Positions 8,937-17,712 of a DNA stretch of 64,000 nucleotides are shown piece after piece; the stretch's first letter is position 1; each line of letters starts with the position of its first letter. The position numbers were made by a program, and so were the translations under genes. The notes beneath the pieces are model-generated. The model was not told the origin of the DNA. It did no database searches and was given only the letters and a program-made list of their open reading frames with translations. Origin of the DNA: JAEUMD01 sp050250815 (GTDB lineage: Bacteria > Pseudomonadota > Alphaproteobacteria > Rhizobiales > Hyphomicrobiaceae); contig JBFWNY010000006.1 of the NCBI GenBank assembly GCA_050250815.1, forward strand, positions 62,001 through 126,000. Reading direction: 5' to 3'.

Positions 8937-9635
8937 TCAGGGATTGCGGCCGCGCGCGGCCTCTCGCGCAATCGTTGAGAGGATCTTGATGCCCGCCAGT
9001 ACCGTCCCCTTGAGCGTGCCCGAAATCTTCGATGCGCCGATCCTGCGGCGGTAACGTATAGGCACTTCTATGGTGCGCAGTCCGTCGCGCGCGGCCTTGA
9101 TCTGCATCTCAACGGTCCAGCCGAAGGTCTGATCCTGCATGCCCAGGTCGTCGAGCTTGGCTCGGCCGATCGCGCGGAACGGACCGAGGTCAGTGAAACG
9201 GACGTTCCAGAAGGCGCGGATAAGGCGCGTTGCGAGCCAGTTGCCGAAGCGCTGCTGGGGCGTCAGCGCGCCGCGCTCAGCGTTGCCCAGCACGCGCGAG
9301 CCTATAACGAGGTCCGCCTCCCCGCGCGCGATTGGATCGACGAGCAGGTCCATGTCCTCGGGATGGTCGGACAGGTCTCCGTCGAGGAAGACGACGACAT
9401 CGACGTCGGGAAGCGCCGCGATTCCGGCAAGGCATGCCGCGCCGTAGCCGCGCCGCGGCTCGTGCACGACGCTTGCCCCGTGCTCGAGCGCTATCCGTGC
9501 CGTGGCATCGGTCGAGCCGTTGTCGGCGACGATTATGCTGTCGACCCACCGGGGAACGGCGGCGATGACTTGGCCGATTGCCAGTTCCTCGTCGACTGCT
9601 GGGACAATGCAGCCGATCCGCCGTTCCAGTCTCAA
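8937..9635 (-). CDS. Family 2 glycosyltransferase (polyprenyl-phosphate glycosyltransferase-like)
   Basis: Predicted GT-A enzyme of about 232 residues: IGCIVPAVDEE opening (residues 7-17), DNGSTDA (38-44), the metal-binding region FLDGDLSDHPED (near 80-90) and a C-terminal IPIRYRRRIGASKISG-like segment typical of dolichyl/polyprenyl-phosphate sugar synthases. It lacks obvious C-terminal membrane helices. I chose TTG 9635 because AGGGAG stands 8 bases before it and the protein then begins just before the conserved first strand. ATG 9689 or 9800 would add 18 or 55 residues without family likeness. It is divergent from the protease/RimK-like fusion. Donor and acceptor sugars are unknown. Confidence 0.75.
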   Translation of the reverse strand: MRLERRIGCIVPAVDEELAIGQVIAAVPRWVDSIIVADNGSTDATARIALEHGASVVHEPRRGYGAACLAGIAALPDVDVVVFLDGDLSDHPEDMDLLVDPIARGEADLVIGSRVLGNAERGALTPQQRFGNWLATRLIRAFWNVRFTDLGPFRAIGRAKLDDLGMQDQTFGWTVEMQIKAARDGLRTIEVPIRYRRRIGASKISGTLKGTVLAGIKILSTIAREAARGRNP

Positions 9636-9851
9636 GCTCGGGTCTCCCTGCCAGGGTGCGCGACAGCGTCCGCGCAACGTGCATTCCATATGACGGTCTT
9701 GAAGCGGCTGGCTGGACAAATCAACGTCAGAAAATCCTGAACGCCTGGCGCGGTGCACGGCTGACGCGTTGCCGGCCGGCGACGAATAGGCTACGGCCAT
9801 CCTTCAGGCATGGGCCGTCGCGCCAGCGTCGAACCGGAGTACCAGCGAGCG

Positions 9852-11090
9852 ATGCCCGCACCGTTCATCATGGGCTGGGAGGAGTGGGTGGCGCTGCCGG
9901 AACTCGGCCTGCCAGCCATCAAGGCCAAGATCGATACGGGCGCACGCACCTCGGCGCTGCATGCCCACCAGATTGAGCCGTTCGGGCCCGCGGACCAGCC
10001 GCTGGTTCGTTTCGCCGTCCACCCGATCGCCGGACGCACCGACATCGATATCACGTGCTCCGCCCCTGTCATCGGCCGGCGTGACGTGACAAGCTCCAAT
10101 GGCGAGCGTGAGCGCCGCTACGTCATCTCGACGCCGGTGCGCATGGGCGGGCGCGAATGGCCGATCGAAGTGACGCTCACCAATCGCGAGAGCATGGCCT
10201 ATCGCATGCTCATCGGGCGGCAGGCGATCATGGACGACATGTTCGTCGATCCGGCCTCTTCGTTCCGTCAGCGCAAGCTGTCGTATGCTCCCTACAAGCA
10301 TCTGCCACGCCGCGACCCCGTGCAGCGGCTGCTGCGCCTTGCGATCCTCACGCGCAAGCCGACCGCGACCGGGCCACGCCGCCTGGCCACGGCGGCCGCC
10401 GAGCACGGCCACGTGGTGGAGACGCTCGAGGTTGGCCGCCTGGCGCTCGCGTTCGACGAGCAGGAACCGGGCTTGATGCTCGACGGCGCTCGTCTGCCGC
10501 ACTTCGACGCCATTGTGCCGCGCATCGGGGGCAGCGGCGCGGCTTATGCGCGTGCGGTTCTGAGGCAGCTGGAGCTGATGGGTTCCTACTCCCTCAACCC
10601 GGCGAGCGCTCTGGACCGGCTGGCGAGCTTGCTGTCGGTGCGCCAGCGGCTCGCCCGACATGGCGTGCCGACCACCGGGCCCGCACGCCTCAACGAGGAG
10701 ACGGCGGTGGCAGCGCTTGACGATACGACGTCGCGGCGCCGTCTGTCGGTGCTCGTCGTCGGGCGAACGGCCGTCGCTGCCTTGGAAAGCCGCCGCGGAA
10801 TCCTGCGGCCGATGAACGATCCCCTGGACAAGCCGGCCCGCAAGCTCGCGGTTCGCGCCGCTCGCGCGCTAGGCCTGCGGCTGGCGGCTATCGATCTTGC
10901 CGCAGCAGGCGAGGACTATATCGTTTCTGGCTGTTCGGCGGTCCCAGCCATAGCGCGCTTCCACGCCGACGCGGGGTTCGCGGTCGAGCGCCACATCATC
11001 GCCGACGTGGAGAGCCACGTACGCTCGTGGGTCCGTCACACGGAGGGGGAGAGCGCGGCCGACGCCACCGTGGCGGCCAGCGAGGGTTGA
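9852..11090 (+). CDS. RimK-associated aspartyl/zinc protease domain fused to a degenerate RimK-like ATP-grasp
   Basis: 412 residues in two parts. Residues 1-150 match the retropepsin-like 'ATP-dependent zinc protease' family found with RimK, including DTGARTSALHA (28-38) and a later MLIGRQAI-type strand. Residues from about 162 align with RimK: pre-ATP-grasp PHFDAIVPRIG (about 215-226), then NPASALDRL and RLARHGVPTTGPA where RimK has the LLARQGI region. After that the sequence goes directly to LSVLVVGRTAVAALE, skipping about 55-60 residues that normally hold the ATP-binding lysine and the glycine-rich loop. The terminal EVNxSPG metal-ligand motif is replaced by VSGCSAVPA. The ligase half should not bind ATP normally. 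ATG 9852 is preferred; a start at 9810 adds 14 residues. Substrate unknown. Confidence 0.75.
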   Translation: MPAPFIMGWEEWVALPELGLPAIKAKIDTGARTSALHAHQIEPFGPADQPLVRFAVHPIAGRTDIDITCSAPVIGRRDVTSSNGERERRYVISTPVRMGGREWPIEVTLTNRESMAYRMLIGRQAIMDDMFVDPASSFRQRKLSYAPYKHLPRRDPVQRLLRLAILTRKPTATGPRRLATAAAEHGHVVETLEVGRLALAFDEQEPGLMLDGARLPHFDAIVPRIGGSGAAYARAVLRQLELMGSYSLNPASALDRLASLLSVRQRLARHGVPTTGPARLNEETAVAALDDTTSRRRLSVLVVGRTAVAALESRRGILRPMNDPLDKPARKLAVRAARALGLRLAAIDLAAAGEDYIVSGCSAVPAIARFHADAGFAVERHIIADVESHVRSWVRHTEGESAADATVAASEG

Positions 11091-11102
11091 GCGCTGCGCA
11101 GA

Positions 11103-12275
11103 TCAGACGATGCCTAGAGCGATGCGCAATTGGGCAAGGCTCGTCTGCTCGTCGAAATGCCGTTCGGCCTTGAGGCGGCTCGCCCGCGACATCGCAGGCA
11201 ACAGGTCCGGGCGCTTGAGATAGCTCGCCATCGCCTCTTCCAAGGCCGGAGGGTTGCCCGGCGGCACGAGGCAGCCATTGACGCGGTCGTCGACCGCTTC
11301 GCGGCAGCCGGGGCTTGCCGTGGTGACAACCGGCCGGCCGCATGCGGCCGCCTCCATCAGTGCCCGTGGCATGCCCTCGCCGCTCGATGGATAGACGAAT
11401 ACATGGCAGCGCGCGAGCGCATCGCGTACGTCGGAGAGCGGACCGAGGAACGTCACGGCGCCTCCATACGGTCGGAGCGCGTCAGGGCTGAGGCCGGTCG
11501 GCCCGTCGCCGGCAGGTCCGGCCAGAAGAAAGCGGGCGTGCGGCGCGCGCTGGGCGAGAGCGGCCGCCGCCGTGCAATAGTCGAGGACACCGCGCCGGCG
11601 ATCGAGCGTGGCGATCATGAGGAACTGCACGCCGTCGGCCAATCCCGGCAGCGGTGCCGGCGTGAACGCCGCAAGGTCGACGCCCGCGCCCGGGATCGTC
11701 TCGCACGGGGCCTGCGCCGGCAGCAGGTTGGCGCGTTTCAACCGGCGCATCTCGTCGCGGTTATGGAACACGAGCGCGCTTGCCACGCCGAGCGCGCGGC
11801 GGACGAGTCCCTGGGCCACAGCCTCGGTAACAGCATGCGCCGCGACATCGTCCGCCGCCATGTCGTCGAAGCGGAGGCCGCGCGCCATCATCGGTTGATT
11901 GAACAGAGCGACACGGCGCCCCACGCCCGCCCGCCGGGCGGCCAGTAGCGTCAGGCACAGGGTTCGGCTGCCGAACGCCAGAACGGCTTCCGCGCCGGAC
12001 ACTTTCAGCGTCTCGGCGAGCTGCCGCGTGATCTGCCAGTCGGCCAGAAATCGCGGACCGCGAGGTGCGGCATCGAACGTCGCACGGTCCGCGCCCAAGG
12101 CAGCCAGACGCGCCTCGTCATCGGTCGAGAACGACGGCGCGATGCAGGTGATCGCGACGTCGCGCTTTGCGAGATCGCGGATCAGCGGACCACGCAGCAG
12201 CGCGATGTTGCGCCCCGACGGGCCGACGATAGCAACGCGCTTCGTGCTGCCGCTCAACGAGGTGTCCGGCGCCAT
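11103..12275 (-). CDS. Family 4 glycosyltransferase
   Basis: 390-residue GT-B enzyme. The N-terminal Rossmann half begins RVAIVGPSGRNIALLRGPLI, and the C-terminal nucleotide-sugar half carries YPSSGEGMPRALMEAAACG (about residues 293-311), the E-x7-E type signature of GT4. A start at ATG 12275 is used; an upstream TTG at 12332 would add 19 residues of Arg-rich sequence without family likeness. It converges with the protease/RimK-like fusion, with a 12-base gap, and lies downstream of the MATE gene on the same strand. Likely role is glycosylation of an envelope polysaccharide or glycolipid, but no full biosynthetic cluster is present. Confidence 0.75.
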   Translation of the reverse strand: MAPDTSLSGSTKRVAIVGPSGRNIALLRGPLIRDLAKRDVAITCIAPSFSTDDEARLAALGADRATFDAAPRGPRFLADWQITRQLAETLKVSGAEAVLAFGSRTLCLTLLAARRAGVGRRVALFNQPMMARGLRFDDMAADDVAAHAVTEAVAQGLVRRALGVASALVFHNRDEMRRLKRANLLPAQAPCETIPGAGVDLAAFTPAPLPGLADGVQFLMIATLDRRRGVLDYCTAAAALAQRAPHARFLLAGPAGDGPTGLSPDALRPYGGAVTFLGPLSDVRDALARCHVFVYPSSGEGMPRALMEAAACGRPVVTTASPGCREAVDDRVNGCLVPPGNPPALEEAMASYLKRPDLLPAMSRASRLKAERHFDEQTSLAQLRIALGIV

Positions 12276-12443
12276 GGATGTCGTGCCCCGCAAGTTCACG
12301 CGCCTCGCTTCGCGCGCATCATCCGGCTCCAAGGATGGTCGATTCGCGAAGCGCGCGGTGCAGTGTTTGGCATGGTCCCGACGAATTGGGCGAGCGGGCC
12401 GATGGGCGGCCGGTCGAAGTTGTGGATATTCCCGCTGATGTGC

Positions 12444-13844
12444 TTAGCCGGGCGGCATGCGGCTGTGTGGCGGCAGGTCCGGGTAGAGCCACCGGATGAG
12501 GCGGTAGCACAGCGCGACCGCGAAGCAGCCGAACAGGACCGACCCCACCATGTTGCCGATGAGCACGCCCTTGGCGCCCATCAGGTGGCCGCCAGCCAGG
12601 ACGAAGGGGATGGTGCCGAGCGTCGCGCGCGCCCAGTTGAGCATCGTCGAGTAGTGAGCGCGGCCCAGCGTGTTGAAGACCGCGTTGGCGACGAACAGCC
12701 AGCCCAGGAACACGAACAGCGGCGACAGCCAGCGGCAGAACAGTACGATGAGGCTGGCAGCCTCGGGTGTGGCGCGGAAAGTTTGCGCGAGCATCTCGGC
12801 GGTAAGTGCGAGCGCGAGCCACGCAGCGATCGTGAAGCCGACGGTGACGCCCAGCGACAGGGTGAGTGAATCGCGCATGCGCTCGGGGCGGGCGGCGCCG
12901 TGATTCTGGCCGATGATCGGACCGATCGATCCGGACAGCGCGTAGATGGCACCGAAAGCAACCGGGATGATCCTGCCGATGATGGCCCAGCCGGCCACCG
13001 CGCTGTCGCCGTGGCTCGCCATCGCCATCGTTACGTAGGCGTTGGCGAATGGCGTCGCGACATTGGTGGCGACCGCCGGAATGGCGACGGCGGCGAGCGG
13101 TCTGGCATCAGCGATGAACGTGCGCCAGCGTGGCCTTGTCGCGAGCCTGTGGACGGCGAGCACACCGTAGAGCCCGACCGTAATCACAGACAGCCGCGAG
13201 ATGGCCGAGGCGATGGCGGCTCCCTCGATGCCGAGGTCGAGCGTGAAGATGAAGAAAGGATCAAGCACGGTGTTGGTGATCGCGCCGATCAGCGTGATGT
13301 ACATCGCGCGCCGCGGATCACCAACAGATCGCAGCACGGCCGATGATGTCATCGCCAGCGCCAGCAGCGGCAGGAACGGCACGATGATGGTGAGATAGGA
13401 GCTGGCGAGAGCCTGTGTGCGGCCCTGTGCACCAAACAGCTCCAGCAAGGGGTCGATGGACAACCACACGGCCGCCGCCAGCACCGTCGAGACCACTAGT
13501 GTCCAAAGGTGGGCATTCGTCGAAAGCCGGCGGGCCCTGATGCGATGGCCGGCGCCGAGCGCTGGCGAGACGCGGGAGATTGCCGCAATGGCGAGTCCGA
13601 TGCCGATGGAGATGGTGAGAAACTGGATCGAGCTGGCGTAGCCGACAGCCGCGACCACCGCCTCGTCGCCGAGCCGGCTCAAAAAAAAGATGTTGGCGAG
13701 GTCGCCGACGAATATCGCCATCAACCCGACGGCACCGGTGCCGCTCATCACCAGGATGTGGCGGAGCAGCGATCCGTCGACGAAGACGGGCTTCTGGCGC
13801 GGACGTCTGACGCTGCGCCTTACCGGCGGTTCCGGCTCGATCAT
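12444..13844 (-). CDS. MATE-family efflux transporter
   Basis: 466 residues with twelve predicted membrane helices and the two-fold repeat of MatE domains: the first half contains ADLANIFFLSRLGDEA-like sequence, the second ANAYVTMAMASHGDSAVAG and GPIIGQNHGA. Members export drugs or organic cations by Na+ or H+ exchange. ATG 13844 (MIEPEPPV) is chosen over the longer frame from 14027, which runs into recR and reads like shadow sequence. It lies 64 bases downstream of the recR stop and 168 bases upstream of the GT4 gene, all leftward. Confidence 0.8.
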   Translation of the reverse strand: MIEPEPPVRRSVRRPRQKPVFVDGSLLRHILVMSGTGAVGLMAIFVGDLANIFFLSRLGDEAVVAAVGYASSIQFLTISIGIGLAIAAISRVSPALGAGHRIRARRLSTNAHLWTLVVSTVLAAAVWLSIDPLLELFGAQGRTQALASSYLTIIVPFLPLLALAMTSSAVLRSVGDPRRAMYITLIGAITNTVLDPFFIFTLDLGIEGAAIASAISRLSVITVGLYGVLAVHRLATRPRWRTFIADARPLAAVAIPAVATNVATPFANAYVTMAMASHGDSAVAGWAIIGRIIPVAFGAIYALSGSIGPIIGQNHGAARPERMRDSLTLSLGVTVGFTIAAWLALALTAEMLAQTFRATPEAASLIVLFCRWLSPLFVFLGWLFVANAVFNTLGRAHYSTMLNWARATLGTIPFVLAGGHLMGAKGVLIGNMVGSVLFGCFAVALCYRLIRWLYPDLPPHSRMPPG

Positions 13845-13908
13845 GCCAGTCGCCAGATGCAGCGAGCTGCGGCCGTTGCGCGCACGCCTGTGTCGAACCT
13901 CGGGATGC

Positions 13909-14514
13909 TCACAGCCGTCGCCTCGCCTTGATGGCGGCGGCGAGCGTGCCCTCGTCGAGGTAATCGAGCTCCCCGCCCATAGGTACGCCCTGCGCCAGGC
14001 GCGAGACGGCGACGCCGCACGGGGCAAGCTGCTCGGTCAGGTAATGCGCCGTCGATTGCCCCTCAACCGTTGCGTTGAGCGCCAGGAGGACCTCCTTCAC
14101 CTCGTCGGCATGGGCGCGGACGATGAGGCTCGCGATGTTGAGCCGATCCGGCCCGACACCGTCGAGCGGGGACAGATGTCCGCCCAGCACATGGTAGAGT
14201 GCGCTGACGACACCAGCGCGCTCCAGTGCCCATAGATCGCCCACCTCTTCCACAACGACGATCATCGACGTGTCGCGTCGCTCATCGCGACAGATGCTGC
14301 ACGGCGCGAGCGTATCGACGTTGCCGCATTGTGGGCACACGACGATCCGTTCCACGGCCGTGGCCAACGCCTGGGCAAGCGGCACGAGCAGTTCTTCGCG
14401 ACGCTTGATCAGCGCCAGCGCGGCCTTGCGTGCCGACCTCGGTCCGAGCCCGGGCAAGCGCGCCAGCAACTGCACGACGCGCTCGATCTCGGGTCCGGCG
14501 ATCTTCCTGGCCAT
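13909..14514 (-). CDS. recR: Recombination mediator protein RecR
   Basis: 201 residues, the usual RecR length. Helix-hairpin-helix LPGLGPRSARKAAL (20-33), a four-cysteine zinc finger (Cys60, 63, 72, 75 in CPQCGNVDTLAPCSIC) and a Toprim domain from about residue 83. With RecF/RecO it loads RecA onto SSB-coated gapped DNA. It ends the conserved leftward series ffs - dnaX - ybaB - recR, here separated from ybaB by a DUF2585 gene. Confidence 0.95.
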   Translation of the reverse strand: MARKIAGPEIERVVQLLARLPGLGPRSARKAALALIKRREELLVPLAQALATAVERIVVCPQCGNVDTLAPCSICRDERRDTSMIVVVEEVGDLWALERAGVVSALYHVLGGHLSPLDGVGPDRLNIASLIVRAHADEVKEVLLALNATVEGQSTAHYLTEQLAPCGVAVSRLAQGVPMGGELDYLDEGTLAAAIKARRRL

Positions 14515-14557
14515 GGCGCGGCGGTCTCCCTGCCCCTCCGGTCGTGACGTCGGCGCG

Positions 14558-15151
14558 TCAGCCGCCGGCCTGCCAGCGTGCCACGCTTTCCAGCGGCCAC
14601 GTCAGCATGAGCACGTTGAGGGTGAGGTTGTCACGGATCGCGACCAGCATGATGAGTTCCAGGGCCACGAACAGAGCCGCCGTGGTCCAGACGGGAAGGG
14701 TAGCCGCAAGCAGGAACCCGCCAATCATGGAGATGTTGTCGGCAATGGAATTGACGATGCTGTCGCCATAGTAGTCGAGCGAGATGGTCGCCGTGCGGTA
14801 GCGCTCGATTATGAAGCTGGAGTTCTCGAGGATCTCCCAGCCCGCTTCGACCAGGATGGCGATCATCAGCCGCGCGAGAACAGGTGCGCGCGGCAGCAGC
14901 CACGCCAGCACCGCATAGAAGACGAACCCATGGAGCACGTGACTGAAAGTGTACCAGTCCGTCAGATGCTGCGAGTTCTCCGAGCTGCGGACAACGCCGT
15001 GCCACAGCTTGACCGTGCCGCATTTGCAGATCGCAATGCGTCCCATGAGATGCAGGATGATCGCCTGAGCAGCGAGCAGAACCAGCGCGACGCCAAGCCA
15101 GCGCCGCCAGCCGGTTTCACCACCTGTGGGAAAGGGCGGCGCGACCGTCAT
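14558..15151 (-). CDS. DUF2585 (UPF0314) membrane protein
   Basis: 197 residues with about four to five hydrophobic segments. Conserved polar patches include CKCGTVKLWHG, HLTDWYTFSHVLHGF and EAGWEILENSSFIIERYR, all typical of the DUF2585 family, which is largely confined to alphaproteobacteria. The His and Asp/Glu-rich membrane-proximal motifs suggest an enzymatic or metal-binding role, but none is established. ATG 15151 is preferred; a start at 15196 adds 15 residues. Found inside the ybaB-recR series. Confidence 0.8.
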   Translation of the reverse strand: MTVAPPFPTGGETGWRRWLGVALVLLAAQAIILHLMGRIAICKCGTVKLWHGVVRSSENSQHLTDWYTFSHVLHGFVFYAVLAWLLPRAPVLARLMIAILVEAGWEILENSSFIIERYRTATISLDYYGDSIVNSIADNISMIGGFLLAATLPVWTTAALFVALELIMLVAIRDNLTLNVLMLTWPLESVARWQAGG

Positions 15152-15216
15152 GAGATTGGCGTCTCCAATTGCGGATCGGTTGAAGGTCCTACCCATCCAG
15201 CCGGACAGGCCGCTAT

Positions 15217-15537
15217 CTAAAACAGCTTCATGCCCGGTGGCAGCGGCAGCCCTCCGGTGACCGACTGCATCTTCTGCTGCACGGCCGCCTCGACCTTGAC
15301 CTTTGCATCCTGCGCAGCGGCGAGGACAAGATCCTCGACGATTTCCGCCTCGTCAGGCTTCAGGAGGCTCGGGTCGATCGACACGCGCTTCATGTCTCCC
15401 TTGCCGTTCAGTGTAACGCGCACGAGCCCGCCGCCCGACGAGCCTTCCACCGTCAACGCCTCCAGCTCCTCCTGCGCCTGTTGCATGCGCGCCTGCATCT
15501 CGCGCACTTTCGACATCATGCCCATGAGGTCCTTCAT
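15217..15537 (-). CDS. ybaB: Nucleoid-associated protein, YbaB/EbfC family
   Basis: 106 residues starting MKDLMGMMSKVREMQARM, a long amphipathic helix, followed by VEGSSGGGLVRVTLNGKGD and an ending LPPGMKLF, the hallmarks of YbaB/EbfC, which binds DNA as a dimer. It lies 85 bases downstream of dnaX on the same strand, the arrangement seen in most bacteria. Confidence 0.95.
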   Translation of the reverse strand: MKDLMGMMSKVREMQARMQQAQEELEALTVEGSSGGGLVRVTLNGKGDMKRVSIDPSLLKPDEAEIVEDLVLAAAQDAKVKVEAAVQQKMQSVTGGLPLPPGMKLF

Positions 15538-15622
15538 CGGTCGTCCTTTCGCGAACTCTCGTTGGCAAGCCGATAGCGGTTAGCCCGCCCGGCGGCAAGC
15601 AACCCCTGGGAGCTGGTTGTGG

Positions 15623-17521
15623 CTATCCCGTGGCGCTGCCGTCGTCGCGCTCATCGGCGGCGCGGTCCGCCGCAAGGGGGCGCACGTCCTCGATGCGTGC
15701 CTCAGGGAAGGCGTCGAGCACCGCTTTCACCGCCGGGTGTGCCGACAGGGAGGCGATCTCCTCCGCGAGCTTGCGCCGGCGGGTTTCGCCGCGTGGCGGA
15801 TCGCCCGGAGATTTTGACAGCATGACCATCCAGCGCCGGCCGGTCCACCGCACGAGGCGCTCGCGCAGCTCATTGGCGATGCCGGCGGGCGCGCCGTCCA
15901 TGAGGTAGAGGTCGATCGCACCAGCCGCCGCATCGAAGCGGACGAGGCTGACACGCTCATCCAGATGCGAGACGAGCAGCGCCTCGCGATGCTTGGCGGC
16001 GAGCGTCACGACGTCGTCGAAGCTGCGGGGGTCGGCGAACTCGGCGGGCGGCACGACGCCTTCCGCGGCGTCGGACGCGTCGCCAAAGGCATAGTCGGTC
16101 TCGTCGCCCGGTCCGGCGTCGTAGTCGAACCGGCCGAACCCTCCTTCATCGTCCCAATCGGATGACGGGTCGGACGGCATTGCATCCGGACTGCCTCGCG
16201 TCGCCGCCGTGCCGGCTTCGTGTCGTGGATCGGTATGCGCGACCGGTGGGCTCTGTGCTGACGCTACGGGTTCGCCCCTTGAGGCTGGCTTTGCCGAAAG
16301 CGATGAGCGTGTCGCCGTGCTCTCCCCGCCCAGCCGCCGGATGATCTCGTCGGGTGACGGCAGATCGGCGGTGTGGGCAAGCCTGATGAGTAGCATCTCT
16401 GCGGCGGCAAGTGCATTGGGCGCGCGGCTTACCTCGTCGTAGCCTTTGAGCAGCATCTGCCAGGCGCGCGACAGCAGCGGCACGGTGGCGCGTTCGGCGA
16501 GCGACGCCGCACGCCGCCGCTCTTCGCCGGAAAGTGCCTCGAGCGCCGCGCCGCCGCCTGCGGCCCGCACGCGCGTCGCCGCGTGCACGGCTTCGGCCAG
16601 ATCGGCGATCGTCTGCGCAGGATCGGCGCCGTCGTGGACGAGGCTCGCGAACGTCGCGAGAGCTGCTCCCGGTTCGCCTGACAGCGTCTGCTCGAGAAGA
16701 TCGAAGAGGCGGCCGCGATCGGCGAGGCCGAGCATGTCTCGCACGGCGGCTTCGCGGACGTCGCCGCGTCCCATCGCGATCGCCTGGTCGAGGATCGACA
16801 GTCCGTCGCGGACAGAGCCGCCGGCGGCGCGCGCGATGAGCGCCAGTGCGTCGTCCTCCACCTTTGCGCCTTCCTTGGCGGCGATGCGGGCGAAATGGCC
16901 GACGAGTTCGGGAACATCGACGCGGCGCAGATCGAAACGCTGGCAGCGCGAGAGCACCGTCACCGGCACCTTGCGGATCTCGGTCGTCGCGAAGATGAAC
17001 TTCACGTGTTCGGGCGGTTCCTCCAGGGTCTTTAGCAGCGCGTTGAACGCGCCCTTCGACAGCATGTGGACTTCGTCGATGATGAACACCTTGAAGCGCG
17101 CGATGAGCGGCTTGTAGCGGGCGCTCTCGATGATCTCGCGGATATTGTCGACACCGGTGTTGGAGGCGGCGTCCATCTCGATCACGTCGGGATGGCGGCT
17201 TTCCATGATCTCGGCGCAATGCGGACCAAGCGACGGCATGTAGGTGGTCGGGCCGTCCGGCTCGTAGTTGAGGCCACGGGCGAGAATGCGGGCGGTCGTC
17301 GTCTTGCCGACGCCGCGAACGCCGGTCAGCATGTAGCCCTGTGCAATGCGGCCCGAGGCGAACGCATTGGTCAGCGTCTGCACCATGGCGCGCTGGCCGA
17401 TCAGGTCGTCAAACGAGGCCGGGCGGTATTTGCGCGCGAGGACGACGTAGGGCTTGGGCGCGCCCGTTCCACCGCCGCCATCTCCGCCACCTGCGCTGCT
17501 TTTGCTGGGATTCTTCGCCAT
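15623..17521 (-). CDS. dnaX: DNA polymerase III subunit gamma/tau
   Basis: 632 residues. AAA+ clamp-loader domain with Walker A GVRGVGKTT (67-75), Walker B VFIIDEVHMLS and the SRC-type sensor region LSRCQRFDLRRV. Most cysteines of the E. coli zinc module are absent; a single Cys remains in GPHCAEIMESRHPDV, a pattern I associate with alphaproteobacterial DnaX. Residues from about 380 to 500 are acidic and low-complexity, followed by a C-terminal tau domain that would contact the polymerase. I saw no slippery A-run typical of programmed frameshifting. The SRP RNA lies directly upstream. Confidence 0.95.
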   Translation of the reverse strand: MAKNPSKSSAGGGDGGGGTGAPKPYVVLARKYRPASFDDLIGQRAMVQTLTNAFASGRIAQGYMLTGVRGVGKTTTARILARGLNYEPDGPTTYMPSLGPHCAEIMESRHPDVIEMDAASNTGVDNIREIIESARYKPLIARFKVFIIDEVHMLSKGAFNALLKTLEEPPEHVKFIFATTEIRKVPVTVLSRCQRFDLRRVDVPELVGHFARIAAKEGAKVEDDALALIARAAGGSVRDGLSILDQAIAMGRGDVREAAVRDMLGLADRGRLFDLLEQTLSGEPGAALATFASLVHDGADPAQTIADLAEAVHAATRVRAAGGGAALEALSGEERRRAASLAERATVPLLSRAWQMLLKGYDEVSRAPNALAAAEMLLIRLAHTADLPSPDEIIRRLGGESTATRSSLSAKPASRGEPVASAQSPPVAHTDPRHEAGTAATRGSPDAMPSDPSSDWDDEGGFGRFDYDAGPGDETDYAFGDASDAAEGVVPPAEFADPRSFDDVVTLAAKHREALLVSHLDERVSLVRFDAAAGAIDLYLMDGAPAGIANELRERLVRWTGRRWMVMLSKSPGDPPRGETRRRKLAEEIASLSAHPAVKAVLDAFPEARIEDVRPLAADRAADERDDGSATG

Positions 17522-17561
17522 GGGGCCGGACTATACCGGCGGTGCGGCGGGGTTAGAAGGG

Positions 17562-17659
17562 TTGAAAGGCTGGCGGACGACCCGCGTCCTGATCGTTAGG
17601 GCTGCTTCGTTCCCGACCTGACCCGGTTGGCGAGGGATGCGTCCGCCGCCAGCCCACCC
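17562..17659 (-). ncRNA. ffs: Signal recognition particle RNA (small bacterial type)
   Basis: On the minus strand the segment contains GGGTCAGGTCGGGAACGAAG, the conserved Ffh-binding core of bacterial 4.5S RNA (apical GGWA-type loop and symmetric internal loop). The ends pair: GGCTGGCGG near the 5' side (about 17647-17655) with CCGCCAGCC near the 3' side (17568-17576), giving the single long hairpin of about 95 nucleotides. Its position immediately upstream of dnaX is conserved in alphaproteobacteria. Exact ends are estimated. Confidence 0.9.
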
Positions 17660-17712
17660 GCTATATGACGCCTGCCGCCCCGCGATGCAAGCTGGCTCGG
17701 CGCCGGGTACGC

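Noticed and set aside
15623..17521. Programmed frameshift in dnaX giving a separate gamma subunit
   Set aside because: No slippery A-rich heptamer with a downstream hairpin was seen at the domain boundary.
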